DNA of 64,000 bases, taken from Ruegeria marina (GTDB lineage: Bacteria > Pseudomonadota > Alphaproteobacteria > Rhodobacterales > Rhodobacteraceae). The position numbers and the translations under genes were made by a program. The DNA lies in assembly GCF_900101475.1 (NCBI RefSeq), contig NZ_FMZV01000014.1:1-64000 (forward strand), in the 5' to 3' direction. This document shows positions 1-17,790 of this stretch, piece after piece (within the stretch, counting starts at the first letter, position 1; every line of letters starts with the position of its first letter). The notes beneath the pieces are model-generated. The model did not search any database. It was not told the DNA's origin and was given only the letters and a program-made list of their open reading frames with translations.

Positions 1-502
1 CCTTGACGATCGGAATGTCGTCGCCGGGGAAGTCGTACGAGCTCAGAAGCTCGCGCACTTCCATCTCGACCAGTTCCAGCAGCTCTTCGTCGTCGACCTG
101 GTCGACCTTGTTCATGTACACGACCAGCGCCGGAACGCCGACCTGACGCGCCAGCAGGATGTGCTCGCGGGTCTGCGGCATCGGGCCGTCAGCCGCGTTC
201 ACAACCAGGATCGCGCCGTCCATCTGCGCCGCACCGGTGATCATGTTCTTCACATAGTCGGCGTGGCCGGGGCAGTCCACGTGGGCATAGTGGCGTGCTT
301 CGGTCTCGTATTCGACATGCGCCGTCGAGATCGTGATCCCGCGCGCCTTCTCCTCGGGTGCCGAGTCAATCGCGTCATAGGCTTTGAAGTCACCAAAATA
401 CTTGGTGATTGCTGCGGTCAGCGTGGTCTTGCCGTGGTCAACGTGCCCAATCGTGCCAATGTTGACGTGCGGTTTCGTACGCGCGAACTTTTCCTTTGCC
501 AT
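1..502 (-). CDS. tuf: Elongation factor Tu (partial, C-terminus outside window)
   Basis: EF-Tu delivers aminoacyl-tRNA to the ribosomal A site as a GTP complex. The visible 167 N-terminal residues start [20 protein letters not shown] and contain all GTPase motifs: P-loop GHVDHGKT, the effector region around [14 protein letters not shown] and NKVD. The ATG at 502-500 has a strong Shine-Dalgarno (AAAGGAG) 6-7 bases upstream. It is the last gene of the leftward rpsL-rpsG-fusA-tuf string, 87 bases after fusA. The gene is cut by the window edge, not broken. Alphaproteobacteria often carry two tuf copies; this window cannot show whether there is a second. Confidence 0.97.
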   Translation of the reverse strand, partial: MAKEKFARTKPHVNIGTIGHVDHGKTTLTAAITKYFGDFKAYDAIDSAPEEKARGITISTAHVEYETEARHYAHVDCPGHADYVKNMITGAAQMDGAILVVNAADGPMPQTREHILLARQVGVPALVVYMNKVDQVDDEELLELVEMEVRELLSSYDFPGDDIPIVK

Positions 503-562
503 TGCAAAGCTCCTTTTTTCTTACAGAAAGTGCGCGGTCACACGCACCAACAGGGAGAACGG

Positions 563-584
563 GGTGCGTGGTTTCCCACGCACC
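563..584 (-). promoter_or_regulatory. fusA-tuf spacer hairpin with GAAA tetraloop
   Basis: Just after the fusA stop the transcript can form a perfect 9-bp stem (GGTGCGTGG / CCACGCACC) closed by a GAAA loop, a GNRA tetraloop. No U-tract follows, so it does not look like a terminator. An mRNA-stability or processing element is possible, which would let tuf be made in excess over fusA. The structure is seen directly; the role is inferred. Confidence 0.5.
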
Positions 585-589
585 TCGGG

Positions 590-2713
590 TTATGCAAATT
601 TCGCCTGAATCTCTTCCGAGATGTTCTGCGGAACCGGATCGTAATGATCGAACTGCATGGTGAACTGGGCGCGGCCCGACGACATCGAACGCAGGGTGTT
701 GATGTAGCCGAACATGTTGGCCAGCGGCACGAACGCGGCAATTGCGATCGCGTTGCCGCGGTTTTCCTGACCCGACACCTGGCCCCGACGCGAGGTCAGG
801 TCGCCGATGATGCCACCGGTGTATTCTTCCGGAGTCACCACTTCGACCTTCATGATCGGTTCCAGCAGTTTCGCGCCAGCTTTCTTCATGCCTTCGCGCA
901 TACCCATGCGGGCGGCGATCTCGAAGGCCAGAACGCTGGAGTCCACGTCGTGGAACTTGCCGTCGACCAGAGCGACCTTGAAGTCGATCACAGGGAAACC
1001 GGCCAGAGGGCCCGAGTCCATCACCGACTTGATGCCTTTTTCGACGCCGGGGATGTATTCCTTCGGCACCGCACCACCAACAATCTTGGATTCGAAGGAA
1101 TATCCTTCGCCCGGCTCGGTCGGCGAAATGACCAGCTTGACCTCGGCGAACTGGCCCGAACCACCCGACTGCTTCTTGTGGGTGTAGGTGTGTTCCACCT
1201 GTTTAGACACGGTTTCGCGATAGGCCACCTGGGGCGCACCGATATTGGCCTCGACCTTGAATTCGCGCTTCAGACGGTCAACCAGGATGTCGAGGTGAAG
1301 TTCACCCATGCCCTTCATGATGGTCTGACCCGACTCCAGATCGGTTTCGACGCGGAAGGACGGGTCTTCGGCCGCCAGACGGGCCAGACCCTGAGACATC
1401 TTCTCCTGGTCGTTCTTGGTCTTGGGCTCGACCGCGATCTCGATCACCGGATCCGGGAAGGTCATGGTTTCGAGAACCACGGGCTTGGACGGATCACACA
1501 GGGTATCGCCGGTGGTGGTCTCTTTCAGACCGGCCAGCGCGATGATGTCGCCTGCAAAGGCTTCTTCGATCTCCTCGCGGTTGATCGCGTGCATCATCAT
1601 CATCCGGCCGACGCGCTCGCGCTTGCCCTTGGTCGAGTTGATCATCTGGTCGCCCTTCTTGAGGACGCCCGAGTAGATCCGGGTAAAGGTCAGCGAGCCG
1701 ACGAACGGGTCGTTCATGATCTTGAACGCCAGGGCCGCGAAGGGCTGTGCGTCATCGGCCGAACGGGCGATGTTGCGCTCTTCGTTTTCGTCGCCCGGTG
1801 CAAAGCCCATGTAGGCCGGCACGTCGAGCGGCGACGGCAGGAAGTCGATGACCGCGTTCAGCAGCGGCTGGACACCCTTGTTCTTGAACGCCGAGCCGGC
1901 AGCGACCGGAACGAAGCTGAGCGACAGCGTGCCCTTGCGGATCAGTTTCCGCAGGGTGGCTTCGTCGGGCTCGTTGCCTTCCAGGTAGGCTTCCATCGCC
2001 TCGTCGTCCTGTTCGACGGCAAGCTCGATCAGGTTGCTGCGCCATTCTTCGGCGACATCCTGAAGGTCTTCGCGGATCGGCTGACGGACCCAGCTTGCGC
2101 CGAGGTCTTCACCCTTCCAGACCCATTCTTCCATCTTGATCAGGTCGACGATGCCTTCCAGCTTGTCCTCGGCGCCGATCGGCAGGGCGATCGGGGCGGG
2201 GGTTGCACCGGTGCGGTCCTTGATCATCTTCACGCAGTTGAAGAAGTCGGCGCCGATCTTGTCCATCTTGTTGACGAAAACGATGCGCGGAACCTTGTAG
2301 CGGTCAGCCTGACGCCACACGGTTTCGGTCTGCGGTTCGACACCGGCGTTGGCGTCCAGCAGGCAGACGGCACCGTCGAGAACCGCCAGCGAACGCTCGA
2401 CTTCAATGGTGAAGTCCACGTGGCCGGGGGTGTCGATGATGTTGAAGCGGTACTTGGTGTCCGAGGTGCCTTCGGCGGTCGGATCTTCCTGGCGCTGCCA
2501 GAACGTGGTCGTGGCGGCCGAGGTGATGGTGATCCCGCGTTCCTGTTCCTGCTCCATCCAGTCCATGGTGGCGGCGCCATCATGCACTTCGCCGATCTTG
2601 TGCGACTTGCCGGTGTAGTAGAGGATACGTTCGGTCGTGGTGGTCTTGCCCGCGTCGATGTGGGCCATGATACCGAAGTTGCGGTATCGCGTGAGGGGAT
2701 ATTCGCGTGCCAT
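590..2713 (-). CDS. fusA: Elongation factor G
   Basis: EF-G catalyses GTP-dependent translocation and, with RRF, ribosome recycling. The 707-residue product has the normal length and all motifs: P-loop [15 protein letters not shown] near residue 17, [13 protein letters not shown] and NKMDK in the G domain, and domain IV with [14 protein letters not shown] near residue 500. The ATG at 2713 has GGAG upstream. It lies 15 bases after rpsG and before tuf, the classical str order. A second EF-G-like gene at 39700-41628 is much more divergent; this copy is the canonical one. Confidence 0.98.
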   Translation of the reverse strand: MAREYPLTRYRNFGIMAHIDAGKTTTTERILYYTGKSHKIGEVHDGAATMDWMEQEQERGITITSAATTTFWQRQEDPTAEGTSDTKYRFNIIDTPGHVDFTIEVERSLAVLDGAVCLLDANAGVEPQTETVWRQADRYKVPRIVFVNKMDKIGADFFNCVKMIKDRTGATPAPIALPIGAEDKLEGIVDLIKMEEWVWKGEDLGASWVRQPIREDLQDVAEEWRSNLIELAVEQDDEAMEAYLEGNEPDEATLRKLIRKGTLSLSFVPVAAGSAFKNKGVQPLLNAVIDFLPSPLDVPAYMGFAPGDENEERNIARSADDAQPFAALAFKIMNDPFVGSLTFTRIYSGVLKKGDQMINSTKGKRERVGRMMMMHAINREEIEEAFAGDIIALAGLKETTTGDTLCDPSKPVVLETMTFPDPVIEIAVEPKTKNDQEKMSQGLARLAAEDPSFRVETDLESGQTIMKGMGELHLDILVDRLKREFKVEANIGAPQVAYRETVSKQVEHTYTHKKQSGGSGQFAEVKLVISPTEPGEGYSFESKIVGGAVPKEYIPGVEKGIKSVMDSGPLAGFPVIDFKVALVDGKFHDVDSSVLAFEIAARMGMREGMKKAGAKLLEPIMKVEVVTPEEYTGGIIGDLTSRRGQVSGQENRGNAIAIAAFVPLANMFGYINTLRSMSSGRAQFTMQFDHYDPVPQNISEEIQAKFA

Positions 2714-2728
2714 GTCTGCTCGCTCCTA

Positions 2729-3214
<486 letters not shown>

Positions 3215-3586
3215 TTACTTCGGACGCTTCGCGCCGTACTTCGAACGGCGTTGCTTACGGTTTTTGACGCCCTGGGTATCCAGAACACCGCGCAGGATGT
3301 GGTAACGCACACCGGGAAGGTCTTTTACACGGCCGCCACGGATCAGAACAACCGAGTGCTCTTGCAGGTTGTGGCTTTCACCGGGGATGTAGGAGATCAC
3401 TTCGAAACCGTTGGTCAGGCGAACCTTGGCAACTTTCCGCATAGCGGAGTTCGGTTTCTTCGGAGTGGTGGTGTACACGCGGGTACAGACGCCGCGTTTC
3501 TGCGGGCACTGCTCCAGGTGCTGGGACTTCGAGCGTTTTACTTTCGGCTGCCGCGGTTTGCGGATCAGCTGTTGAATCGTTGGCAT
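3215..3586 (-). CDS. rpsL: 30S ribosomal protein S12
   Basis: S12 contacts the decoding centre and controls accuracy; streptomycin resistance maps here. The 123-residue protein begins [13 protein letters not shown] and carries [10 protein letters not shown] and the conserved PGVRYH region. An upstream in-frame ATG at 3622 would add 12 residues ([12 protein letters not shown]) not found in the family; the ATG at 3586 gives the standard N-terminus and has GGGGAAG in front of it. It is the first gene of the leftward str string. Confidence 0.97.
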   Translation of the reverse strand: MPTIQQLIRKPRQPKVKRSKSQHLEQCPQKRGVCTRVYTTTPKKPNSAMRKVAKVRLTNGFEVISYIPGESHNLQEHSVVLIRGGRVKDLPGVRYHILRGVLDTQGVKNRKQRRSKYGAKRPK

Positions 3587-3931
3587 TCCGGTTTCTTCCC
3601 CGTTTTGCAACACACATGTCATGCACGCGCGCTGCGTGCGGCTTCATTCTTTGCGCGCTTGCGCTAACGCAAACACAAAACCCGCGAGCGTTCCCATTCC
3701 GAGGTGAACGTCGCGGTTGGTTCTCAGAGGATCGGGACTACGAAATTGTCCGGACCTTGACCACGTCTATTTGAAATCGGTCTTGGGGCGACCCCCGGTT
3801 CCGAGATGTTGCGCGTAATAGGGGGAGTCGGCAGCAGTGTCAACAGCCCCGGTTCATGTTGCCAAGAGGCTGACGGACTGCCAATGTCGGAGCGAGCAGT
3901 TTCTACAGGTTTATTCGTGAACAGCAAGGAC
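3587..3931. other. Divergent spacer between rpsL and the glycosyltransferase pair
   Basis: These 345 bases must hold the str-operon promoter (leftward) and a promoter for the gene at 3932 (rightward). The only clear structure is a small inverted repeat, TTGCGctaaCGCAA at 3659-3672, in what would be the rpsL leader. No convincing -35/-10 pair could be picked by eye. AAGGA at 3926-3930 is the ribosome binding site of the rightward gene. Open frames crossing the spacer have no recognisable protein content. Confidence 0.4.
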
Positions 3932-4738
3932 ATGCAAGTCATCGGCCTGTGCCGGTTTTCCTATCCCGCCTTGGGAGGGTTTCAGGTCGAACACGAAACC
4001 ATCGACGAACGCATTTCCTATCTCTATGCCGAGGACCGGCTGGAAGAGCGGTTCCGGTTGATGGAAACCGTCGCCCTGCCCTGTCTGCGGGAACAGACGG
4101 ACCAGGAGTTCGAACTGATCATCGTTATCGGCGACAGCCTGCCCAAGCTGCACTGCGACAGGTTGCACGAGCTGACCGCCGACATGCCGCAGGTTCGCAT
4201 CGTTTCGGAACCTCCCCGTCCCCAACGCGAAGTGATGAAGGAACTGCTGAACGAAGCCCGCAAGGACCCCTCCAGACCCTGCCTGCAGTTCCGCCACGAC
4301 GACGATGATGCGGTTTCGGTCGATTTCATTGAACGGCTGCGGCAGACGGTGCGCGACTGCCCCGGCCTGATCCGAGACAACCGGACGATGGCAGTGGATT
4401 ACAACCGCGGCTACGTGGCCGAGGTTGGCGCGCATGGCATCTCGGCCACCGAAACCGTCCGGTCTCTCTATGTCGCCGCTCTGGGCATGTACGTGGCGGG
4501 CAACTGTAGCCTGACGATCATGAATTTCGCCCATGAAAAGATCGGCCGGTTCATGCCGGTTGTCAGCCTGAGCGATACGCCGATGTGGGTCCGGACGCAC
4601 AACGGCTACAACGACTCGCGCCAGAAAAAGGTGAAACCGGTTCCGGTCGAACCATTGACCACGGAGCAAAAAGCCGAATTCGCCATCCGTTTCGCGGTTC
4701 GGGATGACCACGTCAAACGGGCGTTTTCGGGAGAATGA
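3932..4738 (+). CDS. Putative rhamnosyltransferase-like protein, copy 1
   Basis: This 268-residue protein resembles the family annotated as putative rhamnosyl transferase (PF11316), thought to be GT-A-type sugar transferases; substrate and product are unknown. It shows MQVIGLCRFSYPALGGFQ at the N-terminus, SYLYAEDRLEERF, and an aspartate run RHDDDDAVSVDF near residue 125 that fits a metal/nucleotide-sugar DXD site. No signal peptide or membrane segment is seen. The upstream in-frame ATG at 3806 lacks a ribosome binding site, while 3932 has AAGGA and matches the start of the next gene. The stop overlaps an ATG of copy 2 (ATGA at 4735-4738), so translation is probably coupled. Confidence 0.75.
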   Translation: MQVIGLCRFSYPALGGFQVEHETIDERISYLYAEDRLEERFRLMETVALPCLREQTDQEFELIIVIGDSLPKLHCDRLHELTADMPQVRIVSEPPRPQREVMKELLNEARKDPSRPCLQFRHDDDDAVSVDFIERLRQTVRDCPGLIRDNRTMAVDYNRGYVAEVGAHGISATETVRSLYVAALGMYVAGNCSLTIMNFAHEKIGRFMPVVSLSDTPMWVRTHNGYNDSRQKKVKPVPVEPLTTEQKAEFAIRFAVRDDHVKRAFSGE

Positions 4739-4740
4739 CG

Positions 4741-5559
4741 ATGCAGATTCTGGGGCTGTGCCGGTTCAGCTATCTGGGCCACGGTGGTTTCAAGATCATG
4801 CATGAAACATTGGAGGAACGCCGCGCCTATCTCTACTCCCCGGAACGCATGGAGGACAGGTTCCGCCAGTTCGAGGCCATCACCCTGCCGACCATCGCCG
4901 GTCAGACCGACCGCGACTTCGATTTTGTTATCGCCATTGGTGAGTGTTTCCCGGACCGCTATCTGGCCCGTTTGCAGGATCTGACCCGCGACGTTCCCCA
5001 GATCCGCATTCGCGCCTTTCCCCCGATGCGCCACCGCACCGCCATGGCGCGTGCGCTGGACGAGGCGCGACGCGACATCGACGCGCCCTGCCTGCAGTTC
5101 CGGCTCGACGATGACGACGGCATGGCGCGCGATTTCGTCGAACGCTACCGGCAGGTGGCCGAGGATACCCGCGCCCTCTGGCAGAGGCATCCGGCAGTCG
5201 CCGTCGATTTCAACACCGGCTACGTGTTCCGCTGCGGGGAACGCGGCATCGAGATCACCCCGTTCCAATACGCCTACAGCGCCATTGCGCTGGGGGTGAT
5301 CGTTGCGCCGGGGCATACCGAGGGGATCATGCATCACGGTCACCACAAGCTGTGGACCGTGATGCCCACCATCACCCTTCCGGGCGAGGACATGATGCTG
5401 CGCGGGCATAACGATTTCAACGACTCGCGCGCCAAACCCGGCGCGAAACAGTTCGACTATGTCCCTTTGGATGCCGAGGCGGAATCCTATTTCAAGTCCC
5501 GGTTCAACGTCGACAACGCGCGGGTTAAGGAGATCTTCTCACGCCCGGCGGCGGCGTGA
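4741..5559 (+). CDS. Putative rhamnosyltransferase-like protein, copy 2
   Basis: This 272-residue paralogue of the preceding gene shares the same frame of motifs: MQILGLCRFSYLGHGGFK, AYLYSPERMEDRF, and RLDDDDGMARDF as the likely metal/nucleotide-sugar site. Near the C-terminus both copies carry the matching HNGYNDSR/HNDFNDSR segment. ATG codons occur at 4735 and 4741. GGAG at 4730-4733 is correctly spaced only for 4741, which also aligns with copy 1. The pair looks like a tandem duplication with clear divergence. Its 3' end overlaps the convergent transporter gene by 21 bases. Acceptor and sugar are unknown. Confidence 0.75.
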   Translation: MQILGLCRFSYLGHGGFKIMHETLEERRAYLYSPERMEDRFRQFEAITLPTIAGQTDRDFDFVIAIGECFPDRYLARLQDLTRDVPQIRIRAFPPMRHRTAMARALDEARRDIDAPCLQFRLDDDDGMARDFVERYRQVAEDTRALWQRHPAVAVDFNTGYVFRCGERGIEITPFQYAYSAIALGVIVAPGHTEGIMHHGHHKLWTVMPTITLPGEDMMLRGHNDFNDSRAKPGAKQFDYVPLDAEAESYFKSRFNVDNARVKEIFSRPAAA

Positions 5560-6408
5560 GCGTTCGCGGAACAGGGTGAACAGACCCGTTGCGACCACCA
5601 GGCCAGCGCCCAGCATGGTGACGGGGTCGGGCCAATTGCCGAAGATGAACCAACCAAGCATCAAAGCCCAGATCAGGCTGGTGTAGCGGAAGGGCGCGAT
5701 AAACCCCACATCGCCCACCCGCATCACCATGACGCTGCACAGGTAGCCCATCAGGACAAAGACCGAGGCACCGAAGATCAGCAGACCCAGATGCAGGTCA
5801 AGCGGCACCCAGGTCGTGGTCAGCGAACCCAGCAGGCCGAAACATGTGATCGTGAGCGCGGTTGCAAGCGTGACCACCATTGACGGCACATGTGTGGACA
5901 TCCGGCGGGTGATCAGGTCGCGCGCAGTCACGCAGGTGACCGCCAGCAGCGCATAGATGGCATAAGTTGTGAACCCGTCCGGACCGGGCCGGACAATCAG
6001 CAACATCCCGCAGAACCCGATGCCGATGGCCGACATGCGTCGCCAACCCACCGACTCGCCAAAGATCAGGGCGGCGCCAAGCGTCACGGTCAGAGGCAGC
6101 GCCTGCAGGACAGCGGTGACATTTGCCAGCGGCATGTTCATCAGCGCCGTCAGAAAGAAGAAGGTGGCGCCCACCTCGGACAGGCACCGCATCGCCACCA
6201 GCGTGCGGTCACGGCGATCGAACCGCAGGTGCAACGCCCCAAGATACCGGGCGAGCAGGAAAATCCACACGCAAGTCAGGGCGCCGCGCAAGGTGATGAT
6301 CTGGAACAACGGCAGGCTTCCGCCCAGCAATTTGACGATGGCATCGTTGACGGTAAAGGCGGCCATGCTGCCCATCATCAACAGCGCCCCGCGGGTATTG
6401 GGTGACAT
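5539..6408 (-). CDS. EamA-family (DMT superfamily) transporter
   Basis: A 289-residue integral membrane protein with about ten hydrophobic segments in two repeated halves, as in EamA transporters; these export or import small metabolites, and the substrate cannot be read here. The N-terminal repeat includes GALLMMGSMAAFTVNDAIVK, and a loop with GESVGWRRMSAIGIGF leads into helix five. A GTG at 6462 would add 18 polar residues; the ATG at 6408 has AGAGG at proper spacing and starts directly before the first helix, so it is preferred. The C-terminus ends in an arginine-rich tail. The gene stands alone, converging on the glycosyltransferase pair. Confidence 0.85.
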   Translation of the reverse strand: MSPNTRGALLMMGSMAAFTVNDAIVKLLGGSLPLFQIITLRGALTCVWIFLLARYLGALHLRFDRRDRTLVAMRCLSEVGATFFFLTALMNMPLANVTAVLQALPLTVTLGAALIFGESVGWRRMSAIGIGFCGMLLIVRPGPDGFTTYAIYALLAVTCVTARDLITRRMSTHVPSMVVTLATALTITCFGLLGSLTTTWVPLDLHLGLLIFGASVFVLMGYLCSVMVMRVGDVGFIAPFRYTSLIWALMLGWFIFGNWPDPVTMLGAGLVVATGLFTLFRERSRRRRA

Positions 6409-6523
6409 GTTTCGACCTCTTCGCGTGGAGCCGCCGCCGGTGTCGTCTGCCTGTTCGTTCACAAGCTAACGGGCGTGTTCTGACCCGCCACACGGGAAAT
6501 GACAAGATGCCGCAATCAGGGGA

Positions 6524-7684
6524 TCAAGCGAGCATGCGCCGTCGTTGCATCCAGATGTGCAACACAATTCCGGCCGCATAGAACAGAATAACCGCCGCAA
6601 GCATCCCCGCGGTTCCGCCGCTTTGCAGAACGATCATCAGAACCGGGGTGCCCAGCGTATTGCCCAGGTTCCCCATCTGCGCCATCGCGCCATTGGCCAG
6701 GGCCCTGTCGCGCGCCGATGCGTTCAGCTGCGGAATGGCCGCGAAACTCGCGCCCTGCACCAATCCGAGAACGGCGAACAGCGCGATGCAGGTCGCGGCA
6801 GGCGGTACGCCCAGCCAATAACTGCCGAGCACCGCTGCGGACAGCGCGAATCCGGCCATCACGATGCGCACCGCCGGCCAGTATCGCAACAGCGGCGTGA
6901 CGATCAGCAGCGAAACGCCGATGCTCGCCACCGGCATCAACCCCACCACGGCCGCACGTTGCCCCTCGGGTAACAGACCCGGCAGGATGGCAACAAGAGA
7001 GACGAATGTCAGTGTATAGAACAGCCAGCCCACGGCAGGGGCCGCGACGGACGCCGATCGGTAGGCGTACAGATGCAGGCCGAGAACTTCGCCCAGGTTC
7101 AAGGCATTGCCCGACCTGGTCGAATTCTCGTCGGGATCGAGGAGCCACCAGACAAGAGCGGCCAGCGTCGCCATGATGCCGCCGTGGATCAGGAACAGAA
7201 GTTGGATTCCGTAGGCCTCCGCCATGGGCAGTCCAAGCCAGGCCACGATCGAGAAGGCAACGGCGAAAAATGTGCTCCAGAGCGTCATCGCGGGCCCGCG
7301 CAACCGGTCGCCGGCAATCTGGGCGATCAGCGTTGGCGCGGCGACAACGATCACCAGGTGTGACAGACCTTCGACGATCCGGCTGGTCAGCATCTGCGCA
7401 AATCCGGGCATCGTCGCCTGCCAAGCCGAGCACAGGGCGCCCACGATCAAGCCGAGGACCAGCAGCCTGCGAAACCCGTGCCGGGCCACGAGAATGCCGG
7501 CGGTCATCCCCAGCACGATCCCGGCAAAGCTGATCATCGAAAGCAACAGGCCAAGCCCTGCGCCGCTGTCCGGATATCGCTGGCCGATCAGGTCGAAGGG
7601 CACGGCGATCTTGGCGAATTGCCCCGCCGCGCCCAGTCCGGCGCACCAGAGAAGAAAGATAAGGAACAGCGGGCTGCGTTGCAT
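6524..7684 (-). CDS. Major facilitator superfamily transporter
   Basis: A 386-residue, about twelve-helix protein of MFS type; substrate unknown. The first helix contains LFLIFLLWCAGLGAAGQFAKIAVPF. The loop after helix 2 (VARHGFRRLL) fits the usual basic GxxxDRxGRR-like position in degenerate form. The ATG at 7684 is chosen over a TTG two codons upstream. The ribosome binding site is weak (GGATAA, distant). It lies downstream of rpoC on the same strand, but a terminator at 7743-7783 separates them, so it is probably independently transcribed. Codon use looks like its neighbours. Confidence 0.85.
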   Translation of the reverse strand: MQRSPLFLIFLLWCAGLGAAGQFAKIAVPFDLIGQRYPDSGAGLGLLLSMISFAGIVLGMTAGILVARHGFRRLLVLGLIVGALCSAWQATMPGFAQMLTSRIVEGLSHLVIVVAAPTLIAQIAGDRLRGPAMTLWSTFFAVAFSIVAWLGLPMAEAYGIQLLFLIHGGIMATLAALVWWLLDPDENSTRSGNALNLGEVLGLHLYAYRSASVAAPAVGWLFYTLTFVSLVAILPGLLPEGQRAAVVGLMPVASIGVSLLIVTPLLRYWPAVRIVMAGFALSAAVLGSYWLGVPPAATCIALFAVLGLVQGASFAAIPQLNASARDRALANGAMAQMGNLGNTLGTPVLMIVLQSGGTAGMLAAVILFYAAGIVLHIWMQRRRMLA

Positions 7685-7742
7685 GCACAAGGGTTATCCC
7701 GTTGCGTCTGCGTCCGCCATGCCGATCAGTTCGCGAACCGCA

Positions 7743-7783
7743 AAGAAAAGACCCCCGCGCAGATGGCGCGGGGGTCTTCTTTC
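7743..7783 (-). terminator. Rho-independent terminator after rpoC
   Basis: An 11-bp perfect stem GACCCCCGCGC / GCGCGGGGGTC (7750-7760 with 7766-7776) with a 5-base loop. On the minus strand it is followed by TTTTCTTT, and on the plus strand by TTCTTT. It lies 19 bases beyond the rpoC stop and would end the rpoBC transcript. Confidence 0.85.
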
Positions 7784-7801
7784 CTTGCTCGGATCAGCCG
7801 A

Positions 7802-12043
<4,242 letters not shown>

Positions 12044-12080
12044 TTGTTTTCCTCAAATTCGTGCGGAGTGTGGGGGGAAG

Positions 12081-12132
12081 CCCAGGATTTTTCGGCGAAA
12101 AATCCTGGGTCGAGAATTTTCGTCGAAAATTC

Positions 12133-12134
<2 letters not shown>
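12081..12134 (-). repeat. Tandem A/T-rich palindromes between rpoB and rpoC
   Basis: Two adjacent perfect inverted repeats fill most of the 89-base spacer. The first (12081-12109) is CCCAGGATTTTTC-ggc-GAAAAATCCTGGG. The second (12112-12134) has the core GAATTTTCGTCGAAAATTC and ends inside the rpoB stop codon. The second core is repeated exactly, as a 21-mer, at 56290-56310 after dnaX. Both arms share the pattern A-T4/5-CG-x-CG-A4/5-T, suggesting one dispersed family. Each would form a strong hairpin in the rpoBC mRNA and might tune or protect it; that role is inferred. Confidence 0.7.
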
Positions 12135-16269
<4,135 letters not shown>

Positions 16270-16519
16270 GTCAGATGTCACCTTTTCATTTTCTCACCGG
16301 TCAAGGGCGCCGCCGGGCCCCGGCGCCTTGACCATTCGAGACGACACGTTCGGATCAATTCATGGCCACCGTCCCGAATGGCGGCCTCCCGATGCGCGAA
16401 CCGCGTCTTAGAAAACGCCCCGATTCCAGAGGCCCTTTCTAAGACAGGTTCGGCTGGACCCGGATTTTTCCGGGCCCAGCCAATACTGCGATGCGTCCAA
16501 GACGCACCTGTGACCGTGC
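16270..16519 (-). promoter_or_regulatory. Structured rplL-rpoB spacer
   Basis: The 250-base spacer contains three inverted repeats on the minus-strand RNA. TGCGTC-ttg-GACGCA is at 16492-16506. A 13-bp stem-loop GGCTGGGCCCGGA / TCCGGGTCCAGCC with one G-U pair is at 16452-16481. A long-loop repeat GTCTTAGAAA / TTTCTAAGAC is at 16405-16445. None carries a U-tract. In E. coli the same spacer holds an attenuator and an RNase III site that set the L12:beta ratio; a similar role is inferred here by position only. Confidence 0.5.
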
Positions 16520-16900
16520 TTAGGCCAGCTCGACCTCGGCGCCAGCTGCTTCCAGCTTGCCCTTGATCTCTTCGGCTTCTGCCTTGGCAATGCCTTCCTT
16601 GATCTTGCCGCCGGCTTCGACCAGGTCCTTGGCTTCCTTGAGGCCCAGACCGGTGATCGCGCGCACTTCCTTGATCACGTTGATCTTCGAAGCGCCGGCG
16701 TTCTTCAGAACGACGTCGAATTCGGTCTTTTCCTCTTCGGCAGCTGCGCCGCCGGCGTCGCCGCCTGCTGCTGCAACCATCACGGCGCCGCCAGCTGCGG
16801 GCTCGATGCCGTATTCATCCTTCAGGATGTTTTTCAGTTCCTGTGCTTCCAGCAGGGTCAGACCCACGATGCTTTCTGCGAGTGCTTTCAGATCAGCCAT
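16520..16900 (-). CDS. rplL: 50S ribosomal protein L7/L12
   Basis: L7/L12 forms the flexible stalk that recruits translational GTPases. The 126-residue product has the N-terminal dimerisation domain ([20 protein letters not shown]), an Ala/Gly-rich hinge around residues 38-55, and the C-terminal domain with [32 protein letters not shown] and a final [11 protein letters not shown]. Length and order are normal. It follows rplJ by 81 bases. It must be made in several-fold excess over other ribosomal proteins, consistent with the regulatory-looking spacers on both sides. Confidence 0.97.
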   Translation of the reverse strand: MADLKALAESIVGLTLLEAQELKNILKDEYGIEPAAGGAVMVAAAGGDAGGAAAEEEKTEFDVVLKNAGASKINVIKEVRAITGLGLKEAKDLVEAGGKIKEGIAKAEAEEIKGKLEAAGAEVELA

Positions 16901-16981
16901 TTTATCAGCTCTTTCCGTTTACAGTGTGTGTGTTCCAACGTCGGGGCACATGCCCCACGCAGATCATTCAGTGCCAACCGC

Positions 16982-17500
16982 TTACGCAGCTTCCGCCTTC
17001 TCGATGATGGTGGAAAGGATGCCAGCGATGTTGCTTGCAGGTGCGCCAATCGCGCCAGCGATGTTCGAAGCAGGTGCGCCGATGCACGACACGATCTGAG
17101 CAATGAGCTCTTCGCGCGACGGCATTTTCGACACGGCTTCGACGCCAGCACGGTCCAGAGCCGCTCCGCCCATTGCACCGCCGAGGATCTCAAATTTCTT
17201 GTTATCCTTGGCGAAGCCCTCGGCCACCTTGGCTGCTGCCACGGGGTCCTCGGAATAGGTCAGAACGGTCATACCCGTCAGCAGGTCGGCCATGCTTGCA
17301 CACGGCTTTCCCTCAAGGGCGATTTTGGCGAGCCTGTTCTTGGCAACACGCACAGACCCACCCGCTTCGCGTGCACGCGCGCGCAGGTCCTGCATCTCGG
17401 CAACTGTCAGACCGGCGTAGTGAGCAACCACCACGACGCCAGAGCTTTCGAAGATCTGGCCGAGTTCTTCGACCACTTTCTCTTTCTGGGCTCTATCCAC
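16982..17500 (-). CDS. rplJ: 50S ribosomal protein L10
   Basis: L10 anchors L12 dimers to 23S rRNA and in many bacteria represses its own mRNA. The 172-residue product runs from a GTG start ([17 protein letters not shown]) to the L12-binding C-terminal helix ([18 protein letters not shown]). The open frame extends 73 codons further upstream, but only the GTG at 17500 has GGAGAG at the right distance and gives the family N-terminus. Near the C-terminus the segment [10 protein letters not shown] occurs twice in tandem, a small internal duplication. Confidence 0.96.
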   Translation of the reverse strand: MDRAQKEKVVEELGQIFESSGVVVVAHYAGLTVAEMQDLRARAREAGGSVRVAKNRLAKIALEGKPCASMADLLTGMTVLTYSEDPVAAAKVAEGFAKDNKKFEILGGAMGGAALDRAGVEAVSKMPSREELIAQIVSCIGAPASNIAGAIGAPASNIAGILSTIIEKAEAA

Positions 17501-17730
17501 AGTTCTCTCCAATTTTGGGACGTTGATGCGTCCCGGCTCATATTTGCCGGGCTTGCACCCGGCGTTCATGTCCGCATTACGGGGCTGAGCCAAATAATCG
17601 CCCGAGGGTCGAGCCCTCGATCTCTTTGGTCCTTCCCGTCTCAGGCAGGAAATTAAGGCCGCATTTGCAACCACCCACCGTCTTGGACGAAACGAAATAA
17701 AGCGCACGACGAATCGCACGCTTTAATCCG
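17501..17730 (-). promoter_or_regulatory. Candidate L10 leader and promoter of rplJL
   Basis: About 230 untranslated bases precede rplJ. They begin with a 12-bp stem capped by TTCG (17698-17725). Farther on are GCCGGG-tgcaa-CCCGGC and GGGACG-catcaa-CGTCCC close to the ribosome binding site. A plausible promoter is TTGGAA (17765-17760), a 17-base spacer and TAAGTA (17742-17737). L10-type leaders that bind the L10-L12 complex are common before rplJ. The assignment rests on position and structure, not on a recognised kink-turn motif. Confidence 0.5.
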
Positions 17731-17790
17731 GTCCTTTACTTAGGGCAGAGCGGCGGGCTTTCCAAGGGGTAAAACGACCGATCGGCGCAT

